Shown one piece after another: positions 37,142-50,744 of a stretch of DNA of 64,000 nt. A program made the position numbers and the translations under genes. The notes beneath the pieces were generated by a model. It was not told where the DNA came from. It worked only from the letters and a program-made list of their open reading frames with translations, and made no database searches. Origin of the DNA: Owenia fusiformis (lineage: Eukaryota > Annelida > Polychaeta > Sabellida > Oweniidae); assembly GCA_903813345.2 (NCBI GenBank), contig CAIIXF020000009.1, forward strand, positions 13,030,347-13,094,346, given 5' to 3'. Position 1 is the stretch's first letter. Every line of letters starts with the position of its first letter.

Positions 37142-40100
37142 AGATTTCACAAACGATGACACCCATTTAATAATAGGCGGCGATTTCAATATCATATTCA
37201 GTGCAGATCTTGATAGAAGTGGTGGAAATCATAAAGTTAATAAACAGATTATCAATTTTTTTGACACATTCATGCTTAATTTAGACTTGGTCGATTTATG
37301 GCGTCTTAGAAACCCCAGCAGAAAAAGATACACATGGCGTCAGAAAAATCTTACAATAATGAGTAGGTTAGATTTGTGGCTGAGTTCAGATAACCTCCAA
37401 CATAATGTTGAGAAGATTGATATAGATACAGGTATTAAGTCGGATCATTCTCCTATAGTCATTTATTTTAATAATATAAATAAAAAACCAGGCCCAAACC
37501 ACTGGCGGTATAATAATAGCCTTTCAAATGACATTGATTTTAAACATGAACTTGGGCAAAATATTCCCAAATGGTTAAATGAAGTTACAGAAATTGAAGA
37601 TCAAAGAGTTGTCTGGGATTTTATTAAATACAAAATACGACACTTTACCATTGCTTATTCAAAGAAGAGGGCAAAGGCTAGAAAGAAAAACAAATGTGAC
37701 CTAGAAAACAAACTTAATACGCTACAGAGCAATTTAGATAAAAATCCAAATGACATAGAAATTAAAAATGCATACTACAAATGCCAATTAGAGCTTGAGA
37801 CTCATTTTGACTATGTAACACAAGGTGAGAGAATTCGATCAAGATCTCAAGATTTTGTTGAAGGGGAGAAAGGCTCAAAATATTTTCTTCAACTAGAGAA
37901 ACAAAATGCTGCAAAAAGTAACATAACACAATTAAAAAATGCAAATGGAGTAATATCTAAAGATTTTGAAATAATTCAAAATAAAATCAAGGAATTTTAT
38001 AAACAGCTTTATTCAAAATCAAAAGCAAATGTATATAATAAAAATGCAGATGTATTCTTAGAAAATAATAATATTCCTAAGCTAACCGAGGAGGAAAAAT
38101 TGTCTATGGAATGTCAAATCACAGAGCAAGAATGTTATAAAATTCTTCAAACTTTTAAAAATAATAAGTCCCCCGGAAGTGATGGTCTTACTATTGAATT
38201 TTATTCTACATTTTGGGAAAAAATAAAAACAACTTTTATGAATTCTATAGGTTTCACATTTAATAAAAAGGAAATGTCAGTTTCTCAGAGAGAAATCATT
38301 ATGAAACTCATTCCGAAAAAAAGGAAGAGATGTCATGTTTTTAAAAAACCAACGTCCGATTTCATTAATAAATGTGGATGCAAAAATAATTTCCAAAGTT
38401 ATGTGCAAGCGCATTGAATCTGTATTAGGCAAATGAATTAAATCAGATCAAGCAGCATTCATAAAAGAAAGACAAATGGCTGAAATTATAAGATTAATAG
38501 ATGACATGATGTTTTATACAGAAGATGAGAATATAGGGGGCGCTTTTGTAGCTGTTGACTTTCTCAAGGCATTTGATTCTCTAAGCCACGATTTTTTAAT
38601 AAAAGCTTTAGAAAAACTAAATTTCGGAGAATATGTTATTTCATGGGTTAAAATATTGTATTGTAATATAACTGCCCAAGTTATGAATTTGGGGTTCTGT
38701 GGGGGAAAATTTAAAATAGAAAAGGGAATTAAACAAGGTGATCCATTATCACCAGTACTCTTCATCATTGCAGTAGAGTTTCTAGCCCAAAATATAAGAG
38801 ATGATGCATTAATAAAAGGAATTCAAATTGGTAATAAAGAAATAAAACTGAGCATATATGCAGATGATATGACGTTGTTTGTTCGGGATAAAAACTCTAT
38901 ACTGCAGTCAATGAAAGTACTTGATAGCTTTGAAAAATGTAGTGGCCTTAAAACAAACTTAGACAAAACTGAGCTCTTTACAATAGGAAGATTTAAAGAT
39001 CAAATTTGGGACATTGAACACTTGAAACAAGTTCAAGAATTAAAATTCTTGGAGTGTATTTTAATTATGATAGAAAGCTCAAAGCAGAGAAAAATTTTAG
39101 GTCGACAATTAATCACCTTAAGCAGGTATTGAGCCTATGGCAAAGTAGAAATTTGACAATTTTAGGTAAAATACAGATCGTAAAAACTTTTGGGCTGTCA
39201 AAATTTAGCTTTATTGGTTCAGTTATTGAAACAGATGATTGTTATGTAAAGGAAATAAACGGAATTGTTTTTAAATTTATTTGGAACGGAAATGATAAGA
39301 TTAAAAGAAAAGCTCTTATTTCAACAATTAAAAAAGGAGGACTCAATATGAGCGACCTCAAAACCAAAATTCAAACCTCTCAATTAAGATGGGCCCAAAA
39401 GCTTTTAAAGGATACTAAAAAGGAATCACAATGGACAATTATTCCAAATCATTATCTCCATAAATATGGCGGGCTTTTACTTTTGCTAAACTGCAATTTT
39501 GACATAAACAAGCTAAATGCAATTAGCCCAAGATTTTATCATAATATTTTAAAGGCATATACGCTTATAAGGAGACCAAAGAAAAATGCATTGGATGAAA
39601 TAATTTGGAATAATGAGAACATTGTCATCAGAAATAAATCAATATTTTGGAAGGAATTTTATGATAAAGGTTTTCTAAGAATCAAAGATGTTATGCTTAA
39701 TGGTATGGTTAAATCATGGAATCAGGTCAAAATGCAAACTGGACTTTCACATAATTATATGCTAAAATGGTTTGGCCTCATTCAGGCAATACCATCAGAT
39801 TGGTTAAGAGTAGCGAATGGAAATATGAATGACCAGGTATCTCTAGATAATATAACAGTTAATAAAAAGCGATACAGAAGTAAACTTTTTAAAATGTACA
39901 TCTAGAGAATTTTATAAAATATTGCTGGAAGCTATTGCAGAATATCCAACAGCAAAACACACTTTAACAGATAAATATCATATTAAAGAAGAAGATTGGT
40001 CATTTTACTATGAACACTTTCATAAAACCCTGACATATTCAAAACATAAGGCATTTCAATATAAGCTCTTAAACAATATTTTGTATACAAATAGTGAACT

Positions 40101-40366
40101 TTTTCAATACAAAATAACTCCTTCACCAATGTGTGAGTTTTGCCATGTGAACATAGAAACTTGTGACCACATCTTCTTTAATTGTGATTATACCAAACAG
40201 TTTTGGAAGTCATTAATAGATAATACATTAAAAGATCTCGAAAAATTTTCTCTGCTTACAATATTATTTGGTAGCCCAAAATGGAGTGATTTTGAAAATA
40301 TGGTAATTATTATAGGAAAGTACTACTTATATAATAAGAAAATGCAACAAGAGCCTCCAAATTATT
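37142..40366 (+). pseudogene. Tx1/L1-like ORF2 (endonuclease end plus reverse transcriptase), several disruptions
   Basis: Endonuclease motifs are GGDFN, YTWRQKN..SRLDLW and KSDHSPI (near 37440). Reverse transcriptase motifs are SPGSDGLTIEFY, LKNQRPISLINVDAKI, AVDFLKAFDSLSH, GIKQGDPLSPVLF and IYADDMTLFV, then a thumb and CEFCHVNIETCDHIFFNC near the end. Disruptions: a frameshift near 38333, an in-frame TGA near 38435, frameshifts near 39050 and 39897. The order and wording of the motifs are those of the L1/Tx1 group. It cannot make an active protein. Confidence 0.85.
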
Positions 40367-43010
40367 AGCATCTTATGGAATAAGTGTGGTTTGTGAAAGA
40401 CAGTTGACTCCGCCCAACACCGTGAGTTATGGCTCTGCTGACTTACTGTGTTAGCTCTGTGTACAGCAATGTAACGTTCTATTCTTTCTGGTCCTCGGCC
40501 TTAGAACAGCTCTAATTCCGAGGCACCTCGTTACGTTTTTGTTTTAGCTATTACTATAATACAATCATACAATTGTATACTCTTTACTACTATATACATA
40601 CTTACTACAACCATGAATACCAGGAAGAAACCGTATACGAGAAAACAATCAAATATTGCTCAAAAAGACACCCAAACACTTCGGGATGAACTCAAATCAC
40701 TCGGGATAGAGGTACCTAAGAGTTTTACCAAGCCAACTTTGGAGAGACTATTAGAATCAAATAGATCAGCTAGACAATCGCAAGATCGGATCCAAGATGA
40801 TTCGAATGTACAAGGCACAGATACTTGTGTAATACCTGATCAGGCGGCAATTCCTGCTCCAGCTACGCCATCGGGAAGTGGCGTTTTGATAGAGACTATG
40901 AACACTCTAATGGACACTCTACATAATCAAGCGGCACAACGTACTTCCTTGGATAATTCTCCCGTTACAAGCAACCCAACGTCAAACCTTGGCAGTATGG
41001 GAATTTCCATGGAGGATTTACCCAAGATTGACATCGTGTCATCAAGCCTAAGGAAAAGTATTATTCAAGAGGTTCCAGATGCTAGCGCCCGAGGCAGATC
41101 CAATGGGAATACGCTGCCCGGATCCCTTGCAAGTAATGTGGACTTGAAACTTACTTTGAATGAACTGTTACAGAACAGTATTTCATCACACACGAGGACT
41201 TCCTATAGTACTGGTTTCCAAACATTCGTCAGATTCATGACCTACAATAACGTTATAAGTTCGAATCAAGATCTACCCCCCATTAGTAAAGACATTCTGG
41301 CGTATTTCGTATGCCATTGCCATAGGGACCTCCGGCTGTCGTATTCTACTATTAAATTGTACCTCTGTGGAATCCGTTTTTTCTATATTTCAAGAGGTCA
41401 TTCGTTCTATGAAGAGAACAAAGAATTTCCCCAGTTGGCTATGTTATTGAGGGCCATTAGGAAACAACAAGAACCAAATCCAAATAGAGATCGACTACCT
41501 ATCACATTCGATCTATTACAAAGCATGTGTGGGATTCTACAACGTGGTATATTTGATCCATATACATGCGTCTTGATGGAAACCGCCTGTACCATAGCAT
41601 TCTTCGGCTTCCTCAGATGCGGTGAGTTTACCATAAATCAATCTAAGGCAGACCACCAATCACTATTAGTGAGGGACGTAAATATACAAGAGGATAAGGT
41701 CATTATTCACTTGTCTGCATCTAAGACAGACCCTTTCAGAAGAGGGGTTCACATTCCATTATATCCATCAACAACACGCATATGTCCAGTCTCTATTACC
41801 AAAAAATTTTGGGAGATAAGAAAATCTTTGATACCAGCGACAGATGATAGCCATTTCTTTCTGACCAAAGAGTTAACGCCATTATCTCGTTACAGCTTTA
41901 TCAACAATATGAAATTTATACTATCATGCCTTGGCTACGATCATAGCAAATATAATGGGCATTCTTTCCGCATCGGCGCGAGTACACAGGCTGCAACCGC
42001 TCGTCTTGAAGATCATCTCATCAAATCCCTTGGAAGGTGGTCCTCGGATACATACAGACGATACATAAGAACCGAGGAATCTGTGATTAGAAAAGGAATG
42101 CAAGCTTTAGCGATAAGCTCAAGTTCAAAGTCTAACTGAGTCTCATATATCACATCGTCAATCGGGACTTTATTCAACACGTGTTTTTAATCCAGCCAGT
42201 GACCACACAGTCGAAACGTTATTTTATCTCTAATTGTAATTAGTGTAATCATACTTCTCCTATATCGTTAACGATTATTATGTTATCGAAACATTTATTT
42301 ACATGTTCGTGCATGGCGTGAAATTAGTTAAGACTTATTATTACCACTTATAACATTTTTCAATAATTACATTTGGGGTTCCCAGTTCTTTACATTATGC
42401 AAACAACTGTTCTTATGGCCATCTTTCATTTACATTCAATTACAAATGTAATTAATAATTTAGTTGTGCTTCAAGACATGTTTCATTTATAGTGAACTGT
42501 GATTCAAGGTCTTACTTTCATTTATTGGTCACAGTTTTAACGTCTATCATTCAGGTATCACACCAGTGTGTTGCATCCAGGTGATAACATGCGATCCGAA
42601 GATAGCCGAGCACACTATCTTATCCTGTTATCTCTGATGCAAGGTTGCCCGCGAACGGCTGCCTTACCTAATTGATTGACGGTAAATGAATTCATACTTG
42701 AACACTTATATCTTAACAGGTAGTACAGTGCCCTTGAGCAGCTACCTGGGTTGTCACCGCATTTTCAAAAACGTTGTCGTGTCTAGGAGTACAGTGCCCT
42801 TGAGCAGCTACTATGCGACGACACTGCATGATTGGCAGCTCACCTTTCATGCTATCTTGGTTGTATATGTGTATAACTTTCAAAAGCATTGCACACGCTC
42901 GGTCAAATTACGTCATAATATTTGATAATAATGTTTGCATTACTTGTACCTTCGACAACGGGATTTAGCCAAATGTAGTAATTGTAACTTGTTAAATATG
43001 TATTACAACA
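40367..43010 (+). mobile_element. SAP-tyrosine-recombinase (Crypton-like) element, copy A, left part
   Basis: The left junction is fixed at 40366/40367 by the interrupted LINE. The element begins AGCATCTTATGGAATAAG and contains the recombinase gene. It is cut at 43010 by the 9-kb inverted-repeat element, and its last ~50 bases are found at 52078-52127, ending GTTGTCTTTTATAAAT. Rejoined length is about 2.69 kb. It has no terminal inverted repeats and no target duplication beyond a shared TA, which fits Crypton-type integration. The classification is an inference. Confidence 0.8.
40613..42139 (+). CDS. SAP-domain tyrosine recombinase, 508 residues, intact
   Basis: Residues 20-48 (TLRDELKSLGIEV..LERLLE) look like a SAP DNA-binding motif, followed by a Ser/Thr/Pro-rich spacer to about 165. 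Residues 180-290 are a core-binding-like helical domain (SSHTRTSYSTGFQTF, LSYSTIKLYLCGIRF). The catalytic domain keeps Arg335 (FGFLRCGEF), Lys371 (SASKTD), His450-x-x-Arg453 (HSFR), Trp476 (GRWSSD) and a tyrosine, probably Tyr484 in YRRYIR. The start is the first ATG, shortly after ACTACAACC. No stop or frameshift interrupts it, so the gene could still work. It would recombine element ends by strand exchange through the tyrosine. There is no reverse transcriptase beside it, so DIRS/Ngaro is unlikely. Confidence 0.85.
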   Translation: MNTRKKPYTRKQSNIAQKDTQTLRDELKSLGIEVPKSFTKPTLERLLESNRSARQSQDRIQDDSNVQGTDTCVIPDQAAIPAPATPSGSGVLIETMNTLMDTLHNQAAQRTSLDNSPVTSNPTSNLGSMGISMEDLPKIDIVSSSLRKSIIQEVPDASARGRSNGNTLPGSLASNVDLKLTLNELLQNSISSHTRTSYSTGFQTFVRFMTYNNVISSNQDLPPISKDILAYFVCHCHRDLRLSYSTIKLYLCGIRFFYISRGHSFYEENKEFPQLAMLLRAIRKQQEPNPNRDRLPITFDLLQSMCGILQRGIFDPYTCVLMETACTIAFFGFLRCGEFTINQSKADHQSLLVRDVNIQEDKVIIHLSASKTDPFRRGVHIPLYPSTTRICPVSITKKFWEIRKSLIPATDDSHFFLTKELTPLSRYSFINNMKFILSCLGYDHSKYNGHSFRIGASTQAATARLEDHLIKSLGRWSSDTYRRYIRTEESVIRKGMQALAISSSSKSN

Positions 43011-43246
43011 AAGTCGTGACCATTTAAAAAGAGAATGAACCGTTTAGTCCCTTTTTGTAAACCCAAAAACGTAAAAACAGCAGTGCATTTCATGTATTTC
43101 AACCGTCAATGTTTTATTATCATATTAGATTTACAATATTTATACAAAGTATATGAATATTTCATCAAACCAGATAAAGGTAAAATCATTTTATCAATAC
43201 ATATTCATGTTAATGTCTAGTAAAATTGTGTTTCTTCTTATCGTAT

Positions 43247-43770
43247 AGAATTTTCTATGTAACTTCAAACTATATTTTCAAATACACTATCCTCAGATAG
43301 AAATTTCTATACAAAAGACTCCGTTGACTTTTCGTATAGAAATTTCTATGCGGATGGGGCTGGAAATATTAATTTTGTTATTGATGAACATTTGGTTATC
43401 GGTATAGAAATTTCTCTACCGATTAAGCAGAAGATTTAAAACTGAATACCTCTATAGAAATTTCTATGTGAAGGCCGTCGGAAAATACTAATTCTGTTAC
43501 CAGAAAAACATTTCTCCCCGTATAGAAATTTCTATGCCTTTCTAATTAAAACAAGTGTTCGTATAGAAATTTCTATGCAGGTGTAAATATAAATTTTGGT
43601 TGCGGTATAGAAATTTCTATAGGGAAAAGATCGATAAATAAAAATGCTGTATAGAAATTTCTATGCGGCGCAGAAAAATAATTTTGCTTGATGGCCAGTA
43701 TAGAAAGTTCTATATGGTCAAAAAATGCATGTATAGATATAAAAATCCTGTATAGAAATGTCTATGCGGG
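43247..43770 (+). repeat. Left array of ATAGAAATTTCTAT palindromes
   Basis: About 12 copies of GTATAGAAATTTCTATGC or slight variants are spaced 35-65 bases apart with unrelated spacers. Several are degenerate in one base (AAGTTC, AAATGTC). Confidence 0.85.
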
Positions 43771-43999
43771 TGTAGTACATTTTAATTCACTTATTCATTT
43801 AAATATATGATAAAATGTGGTATCAACCACACATGCACAAAAACGTATGCAACATGTTTACTTCATAATTTTCCTCACAATGTTTTTTTGTTCACGTTGA
43901 CGGCTCCTGGTGAACAATATGGACGTTGAAATGTGTGCTCTTTTCGGCTATGCCAGAGTAAATGTCTATCAGTAATCTTTAATATTCATTATGAACCGC

Positions 44000-44140
44000 C
44001 ATTACTACGTCCCGCCGTAATGACGTCACACATTGCACGTATTACCAGGGATTTTGTTCGCGAATATACCCCGGGTGAAATGTTGACTTTGTTTACAGTT
44101 TATAGAAGGTGTGAATACAGTCATGTTCGAATGAATTATA
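44000..44140 (-). repeat. Dispersed repeat shared with 25.8-25.95 kb
   Basis: Read on the minus strand it contains ATTCGAACATGACTGTATTC, CACCTTCTATAAACTG, ACAAAGTCAACATTTC and CCCGGGGTATATTCG. The same order occurs at 25852-25930 on the plus strand. Confidence 0.6.
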
Positions 44141-44179
44141 TAACCACGCACCCTCTGCATATATCTTTACATAATTGAT

Positions 44180-47100
44180 GGCAGCTTCTTGTTAGAAAGA
44201 GATCTGAGTTTTAAATGACTCTGCCTGTTTACAGCACACAATAGGTATCAGGTATGACATATGAAGTACAGGACTTGTAGGATAAATCCAGTGGTTACTC
44301 GAGTCTCTTGCCAATTCTTGGAATGTCATGGAATAGGGCAACACAATAGTTCACTTAATTATTCACACAGATAAATATTGTCGGCCCTGTTTACCTGTCT
44401 ATATTACGCAACGGTTGGTCTACTCAAGTGGCGAATGAGGCTGCAATGACTCCATCTCTTTTTATCTCTTTTCTGCCTGGAAGCAAAGTCAATTCTTCTC
44501 TAGTAGAATTACATAGCTAAACAAACACCAATGCCATTAAGGGGTACCTCTTAAGGTAGGCAAATACGGTTAGTTTCATCATTCAGACATTATTAAAAGG
44601 TGGACAAAGCGAATGGCATTCTCTAAATCAAAAATCATTCGATTGGGGTAGGAAAAGCGAATAAGTTTCTTTCAATCGAGCATACCAAGATGGTTCCATT
44701 AGCCCATCCATAAAGTATCAAGTTTGGTCTTAAAAATTCTTTAAATACATGATTGATGTTAATAATTTTGTATTTGTTTGAACCATGGGCTTTCAACTAA
44801 TTGAAAGCCCATGTTTGAACATAACTCACTGCTTGCGTATGCGACACATTAATTTTGCTTTTTTATCAAAAGATAAATTCTCAATCAAATGATATAGGCT
44901 TAGTTTTTGTATTTTGTATTTTGATGAAAGTCCTAAAATGTGGTCTCGTACTCTCATACTTGGTTATACCATATAGAGTAGGTAGTATTCGATACGGTAT
45001 TTAGTTCTGGAGATGATACCAAGCGTTCAAAACATGTGTGGTCATATGAAAGATATGCATCTAATATGAATGAATTTTCCCTTCTTGATAAATGTTGAAG
45101 GAGTTCTGTGAATCAACCACAACATTCATTTATTAAATCATATATTGCATTTGAGGTTCATCCTACAATAAAATTATTTTGTTGAAATTATTTTGATTCT
45201 TTTATTTCCTTTTTCTTTTCACCATAATTTGATTATCAATGTTAAATGTATTTGTAAGGGCTGACTCTTAAGACAAATCTATAAATAAGTATATTGCATG
45301 TGATGACACCATTGAACTTGTTAATCATACAATCTACATACTGTGTAATATTTGGAAAATTACCACACTTGAGGATTGATTTAACACAATAAATTTATAA
45401 TTTCTGAATTGAAGTATTCATTTTAATCATGGAAAACTTTCTCCATGAGAAAGCTTTATATTTATCTAAACATGACAAATTAGATGATATACTTTAAAAT
45501 GACAATTTCACTAATCTACCCTTCTATTTTACTATTATCTTACTGGTTTCATTTTTTCTAATAGTGTCAATCTTTAGTTTCATCCTTTTGTGTCAAAAAA
45601 TATATTTAAATTCAAAATCGTTTTTGCTCATAGGCAATTCAAGGGTCAACATCATTCGCAAAGCCGTCGCTGATTGTAATGTTGTATTTTTAAATGTATG
45701 TGTCTCTTTTTCTGAACCACTTTCCTGTGAGTTCATTTCTCTTTCGTTCCCCAAACAATTGTTATAATTTTCCAACATAAAATAGATCAGTATACATGTA
45801 TATATATATGCTTGCAATCGATGGGATTTATATTATCACTGCTTGTTTAATGTGTTTGACAATTGACAACAAAATCATTCGAAATTAGTTGAGAATGTTT
45901 CGAACAAAAAGTCCCTTCAAAAGAAGTTTTCCATATCAAATATTGATATCATTGTGTACGACTACAACAAGTGGCTTTATCTGGGTCTTTAAAATCCTAT
46001 TAACATATGGAGTGGGATTACAAGATATAGCATTTCAAACTGTGAAATTAACACCACCTCGTGACTGTCTCAGATGTATCAATGCAAATTGCTTATGTTA
46101 TCCGCTTGTTCTTATGACATATCACATCAGGTTCAAATTCAAAAATTGGTGTACGAGGATTGATCCAAAAGGTCTCCACCGTTTGCTCTAAAATCTTTAT
46201 CTTTGACGAATAATATACATATTTTGCCTTAATCGCCCCCTGCATTGTAGCTTCATTTTGTGTATAGATAAACCATGAATTCAAAATTCAACATATGCAT
46301 CTAGTTACCATAGCAATACAACAACAGGGTATGTGGAGCTTGAATGAATTAAACCGTATTGGTAATTTCAGCAACTGAAAGCGCTATTTCATTTTCAGAA
46401 AACTATGTTACTGATCAAATGTATTGCTTATTTTACGCAGAATGAAACTACTGCATATGGGGTGGATGAGATAAGATATGAAAAATACTCATAAAGTATT
46501 AAGATTTTTAGAGCACACGATGCAAAACTTTTGGATCGACTCTTGTAAGCTATATTTTCTGAAGAAGCAACTTTAGGCATATGTGAAGGAGATACACGCG
46601 TGAACGGTTTTATAATTATTCAATTCCACTGAGGTACCCATTCATCTTTAAATTATCATTGTATGATGTATTCCCAGATGCCACACGTGTGAATTAGGAA
46701 TACGCCTTCTTATTTTTAGCTCAAGTTAGAATGGGAATATCACAATAATATTATTCTTAAAGATATGTGCAACTATTTAAATAAGTTTAACTTACAAGTA
46801 TATCTTCCACCAGAATCAATTCATCATATTGTTAGCAAAACAACGAACTTGCTTCTTGTATAACTCTTCAAATAACTTGCCAACGTGCTTCAAAATACAC
46901 TCTTTATGGACAAGCGTATCGCTGTACTGGATCGCAACATACGTGGCTAGAAAACAAAAATATACATTATGTATCAGTCCCAAACGTACATGCATAGCAT
47001 AAGGTATCCTTAATGTGCTTATGGTGTGTCTTATTTGATCAATTTCGACATCATAATACTACTTAAATCGTACCTTTACGTTTCGCGTTTCCTTCTAAAC

Positions 47101-47680
47101 GTTTTCTTTGTATGTTCTCGTGATTCCCAATCGAGTAAATATGGTCTCCTCCCTTGCGTATACGGTAGCATTATACCACTTTGAAACGATGAATCAGGTC
47201 TCAGGTATATAATGCTCACTATATTATAAGTCTGGTTCAAATTTTGAGAGTGTTTGCATGTTTAGTTGATTTAACAATGTTTAATAACTTCATTTAAGAG
47301 GTAACCGTGAACCCCAATAAAAAATATTCATCAGTCATATTTCTATCTCCAAACATGATGAAAGAATTGCCTTTGACAAATTAGAATATTTGCCTGTTGT
47401 GTTATCTGATTTTATCGGAAATAAATTGGCTGGATCGAATTGAGATATCAGGCCCGTAGCTTCGGTCATACATCCTTTCAAAATCATGCAGTACCCCCTG
47501 TTCTGAGCACTCGTGAATGTTACATGTGAACCGATCTGGAACCCTTTCCTTGATGTCTGATTTAAATCTGTAGAAGTGTAAATTGTGCCAATGCACTTCT
47601 CTATTTATTTCAATTGACCTCACCACTTTAATCCACAAGATAAAACATGTACTCGTATATAGTTGCTCAGTTTTTGTCGT
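44180..47680 (+). other. Interior of the 9-kb element, no gene recognised
   Basis: AT-rich sequence with several short open frames on both strands, none above about 107 codons and none with a motif I know. A spliced gene cannot be excluded. Confidence 0.4.
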
Positions 47681-47684
47681 GACT

Positions 47685-48075
47685 GTATCACGCGGTCTAT
47701 CTTCGACCGTTAATTTGAAAATCAAGGATTGCGAGTCTCATACTGCACCGTTTTTCTTCAAACCTTTACCATTAAAAGCAGAACAAAATTGCCTTTCTGT
47801 CGGTGCATTACTTTATTGTAAAGAGTCCCTCGTTCTAGCAGCGTTTTGGTCCCCAGCTGTTAGAAGGCCTTCTTACAACTGGGGACCAAATTGCCGCTGG
47901 AAGTAGGGACTCTGTTGAAGAGAATAATGTACCATCAGAAAGGGATTTTTGTTATGCTTTGAATGGAACAAGTTTGAAGAAAACGGTGCAGTATGAGACT
48001 CGTAATCCTTGATTTTCAAACATCCGGTAGGTCAAAAATTCAAATTAACGGTCGAAGTTAGGACCGCGTGTGTAT
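47685..48075 (+). repeat. ~390-bp near-perfect hairpin
   Basis: The outer arms are ACGCGGTC..CTTCGACCGTTAATTT and AAATTAACGGTCGAAG..GACCGCGT. The middle arms are TCAAGGATTGCGAGTCTCAT and ATGAGACTCGTAATCCTTGA. The inner arms are GGTCCCCAG and CTGGGGACC around AGAAGGCCTTCT. Almost the whole length pairs, with scattered mismatches. It could be a foldback MITE inside the larger element. Confidence 0.75.
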
Positions 48076-48079
48076 CTTA

Positions 48080-49740
48080 TTTGATCATTGAGATATTCTG
48101 TTTGATTTTAATGGGTTAAGAATGACAAGTGTATTCAGGTAGATTTCATAACAAAAGAAACATTTACGCATTGCAACACCATGTACGGTTTAACTATTGC
48201 GTATAACTTATATTTTAAGTCCTCTATAATATGTAGTTTATTTTTAGTTTTGAGATCATCGTTACAAAATTCTTGCCATTGTTATTTAACTATTTTCTAT
48301 ATGCTGTACCACTGCCAATCAACATTGGACTGACGAATAATATTGTGAGTAATGATATAAAGTTCCCAGCTGTTTATAATATAATGTTTTTGTATAAAAG
48401 AGTATTGGACACAGGCACGAAAACACGAGTTTATTGAGGGGGAAGCCAGCTTTTGGCAATGTGATGGGGTTTGCTCTACTTTGATAAAAATCGTACGAAA
48501 AAGTCTAGACCCCTATACTCCAAATGTTTAGTTGGTTGAAAATTAAGAGGCCGATTAATGACAAAGCAGGCCATTATTAGCCCAAATGACCCACTTATCG
48601 TGACCCTTAAAATATTTTAGGCCTGCACTTTTTATCATCCTTTATTGACTTGTTGAGGTATTGATCCGAGAAGGATGACTCTTGACTAAATTATCTTTTT
48701 TTACCCTGACATATGAATGATCTTACCGTGGCATATACACAAGGTTTTAATGTAAAGGTCTCAGGGGCTTACAATGCATGTGCATGAAGTCAACTGATAA
48801 AACCATTGAATCTCCCAAATTACATTAAATAATGCCTTAAGGCAGATATTTGTACAATTATACAATTTAATACATTTCTAGGTTGAGTGAATCCGGAAAG
48901 ATAAAGGAGGAGCTCCTTATACATAAATCATACAATATTGAAATGTGCTTTTCTATCTTGTGGGCTATTGTGTCAATTTCAATCTGAAGAGATGCGTAAC
49001 ATTGTATGTTAACAAACCGCAAGCCTGAGTTTACCAAACAGACTCCTACTTGACCAGTTGACCGATCATTGTAATTTGTAATACTGCGTATAACGTCCAC
49101 AGGTCAGCAGTTAGTTCAAGTTTATATCCTGAATATGCAGTAATTATAACCAACTTGGAATTTAAGAACAACAAACGTAATGTACTATCAAAGCATTTTA
49201 ATCGTTGCACAATAAGCGATTTGCATAAAATGGCGTAAGAATTCAAAATACCAGTGCCCATTACGAGTTGTCATTTAGAGTCAAATGCGAATGTGAAACG
49301 AAAGGTGAGATATATCACTGCGATTAATCATGTTAATTGTCGGTTGCTGTGTGGGGGATTGACTGGTCGACCGGTGTAAACTCAAACCATGATCATACGA
49401 GGTAGGTTTTTAATAAAAAACACATTATACAATAATAAGCTGGGTTATGATATACATGTATTTTATAACAGATTTTATAAAAATGTATTTTAAAACGAAA
49501 CAATACATCATTCTGTCCTCGCAATGGAAATCCTGAACTTTTTATACATTATTTTATAGCTTCCATTCATTAATGTTTCAGTCAAAAGATATCTTCGATG
49601 AAAACACAAACGCTCATCTTGGGTTATCTAAATACCACGCCAGAGGGTACACACATGGTACTCTCGATTACATATCAAGAAGACAAATATTGTTTGATTA
49701 TTGGGCGAGGAATATGACACAACAGAGGAAAATGAAAACT
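48080..49740 (+). other. Interior of the 9-kb element, no gene recognised
   Basis: Nothing with a recognisable motif or repeat partner in the window. Confidence 0.4.
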
Positions 49741-49744
49741 TCCT

Positions 49745-50480
49745 TCTAACACTTATAACAGACTACGATACCTGGAATTGTTCAGATCATATGGCGATTG
49801 CATTCTGATACTCACAGCATCTTTCGGTTTCACCTTTCTCAGGGCTGAGAAGAAATGAGATGCCATGGTTTATCATCATGATGGGCGATTGTGGAACGTT
49901 TATATCTACATGTACAGAATACGAGGGTTGTCCCATAAGTCCTGAAATGTTTGCTCTAACATCTTAAAATGATATACAGAGAACTATTTTGGACGACGTT
50001 CGAAGGACGAGAAAATGGATGATACAAAAGCTCAAAAAGTAAACTAGTAAACTAAAATCTAAAAGTAAGATCATGACATCTCTAATGGCAATAGTAAAAC
50101 TAAAATAGAGCGTGTAGGCCATGCAAGTCATCTCGCAACATTTAAATTAGAATCAGGTGTAGATTGAGTACGGGAAGTAAGGCCATATTTGCTTTTAACC
50201 ACAATATGTAAATTAAAAATGATCTTGATTGTTTTATTGCGGTACGATAACAACTTGAAATGTTTGTAAATTAATTTGATACACAATATTGCCCAAAGGG
50301 ATAGGAATTTGACGAGGAAGCTCGTCCCCGCGCCCGGCCGATTGAGTAGTTTGTTAAAAAATGATTACACTTATACCAGACTACGGTACCTGTAATTGTT
50401 CAGATCATATGCTGATATATGGCGATTGTGGAAAGTTTATATCTACATGTACAGTATACGCGAGTTGTCCCATAAGATCA
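49745..50480 (+). repeat. Duplicated segment pairs inside the 9-kb element
   Basis: ACAGACTACGATACCTGGAA, TTGTTCAGATCATATG (49757-49790) recurs near 50375-50411. GGCGATTGTGGAA, GTTTATATCTACATGTACAG, GTTGTCCCATAAG (49884-49941) recurs at about 50421-50476. The order is conserved, so one ~600-base segment was duplicated and then diverged. Confidence 0.6.
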
Positions 50481-50744
50481 ACATACTCATCGTATAGTAA
50501 TGGAAATCGAAGCAAATGTGACCCATATTATCTCTCAACATTAATGAGTATAGTCTCTGGCAAACTTTTTAAATGTAATTAGAATCAAGTTGATTTTATC
50601 ATTACGTTTGCATTGTTGTACGAAATGACAGGATGATCATACGATATCACCGAAAGCCGTACGTACGATAATCCTACGGTGACCGTACGGGCGCCGACAG
50701 GGTAGGGTCCGATGAGTTTAATGGAGAGTTGTTGGTTATAGAAT

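Noticed and set aside
45889-46191. 100-codon frame inside the 9-kb element as its transposase
   Set aside because: No DDE/DDD, zinc finger or other transposase motif, and length is near chance expectation for this base composition.
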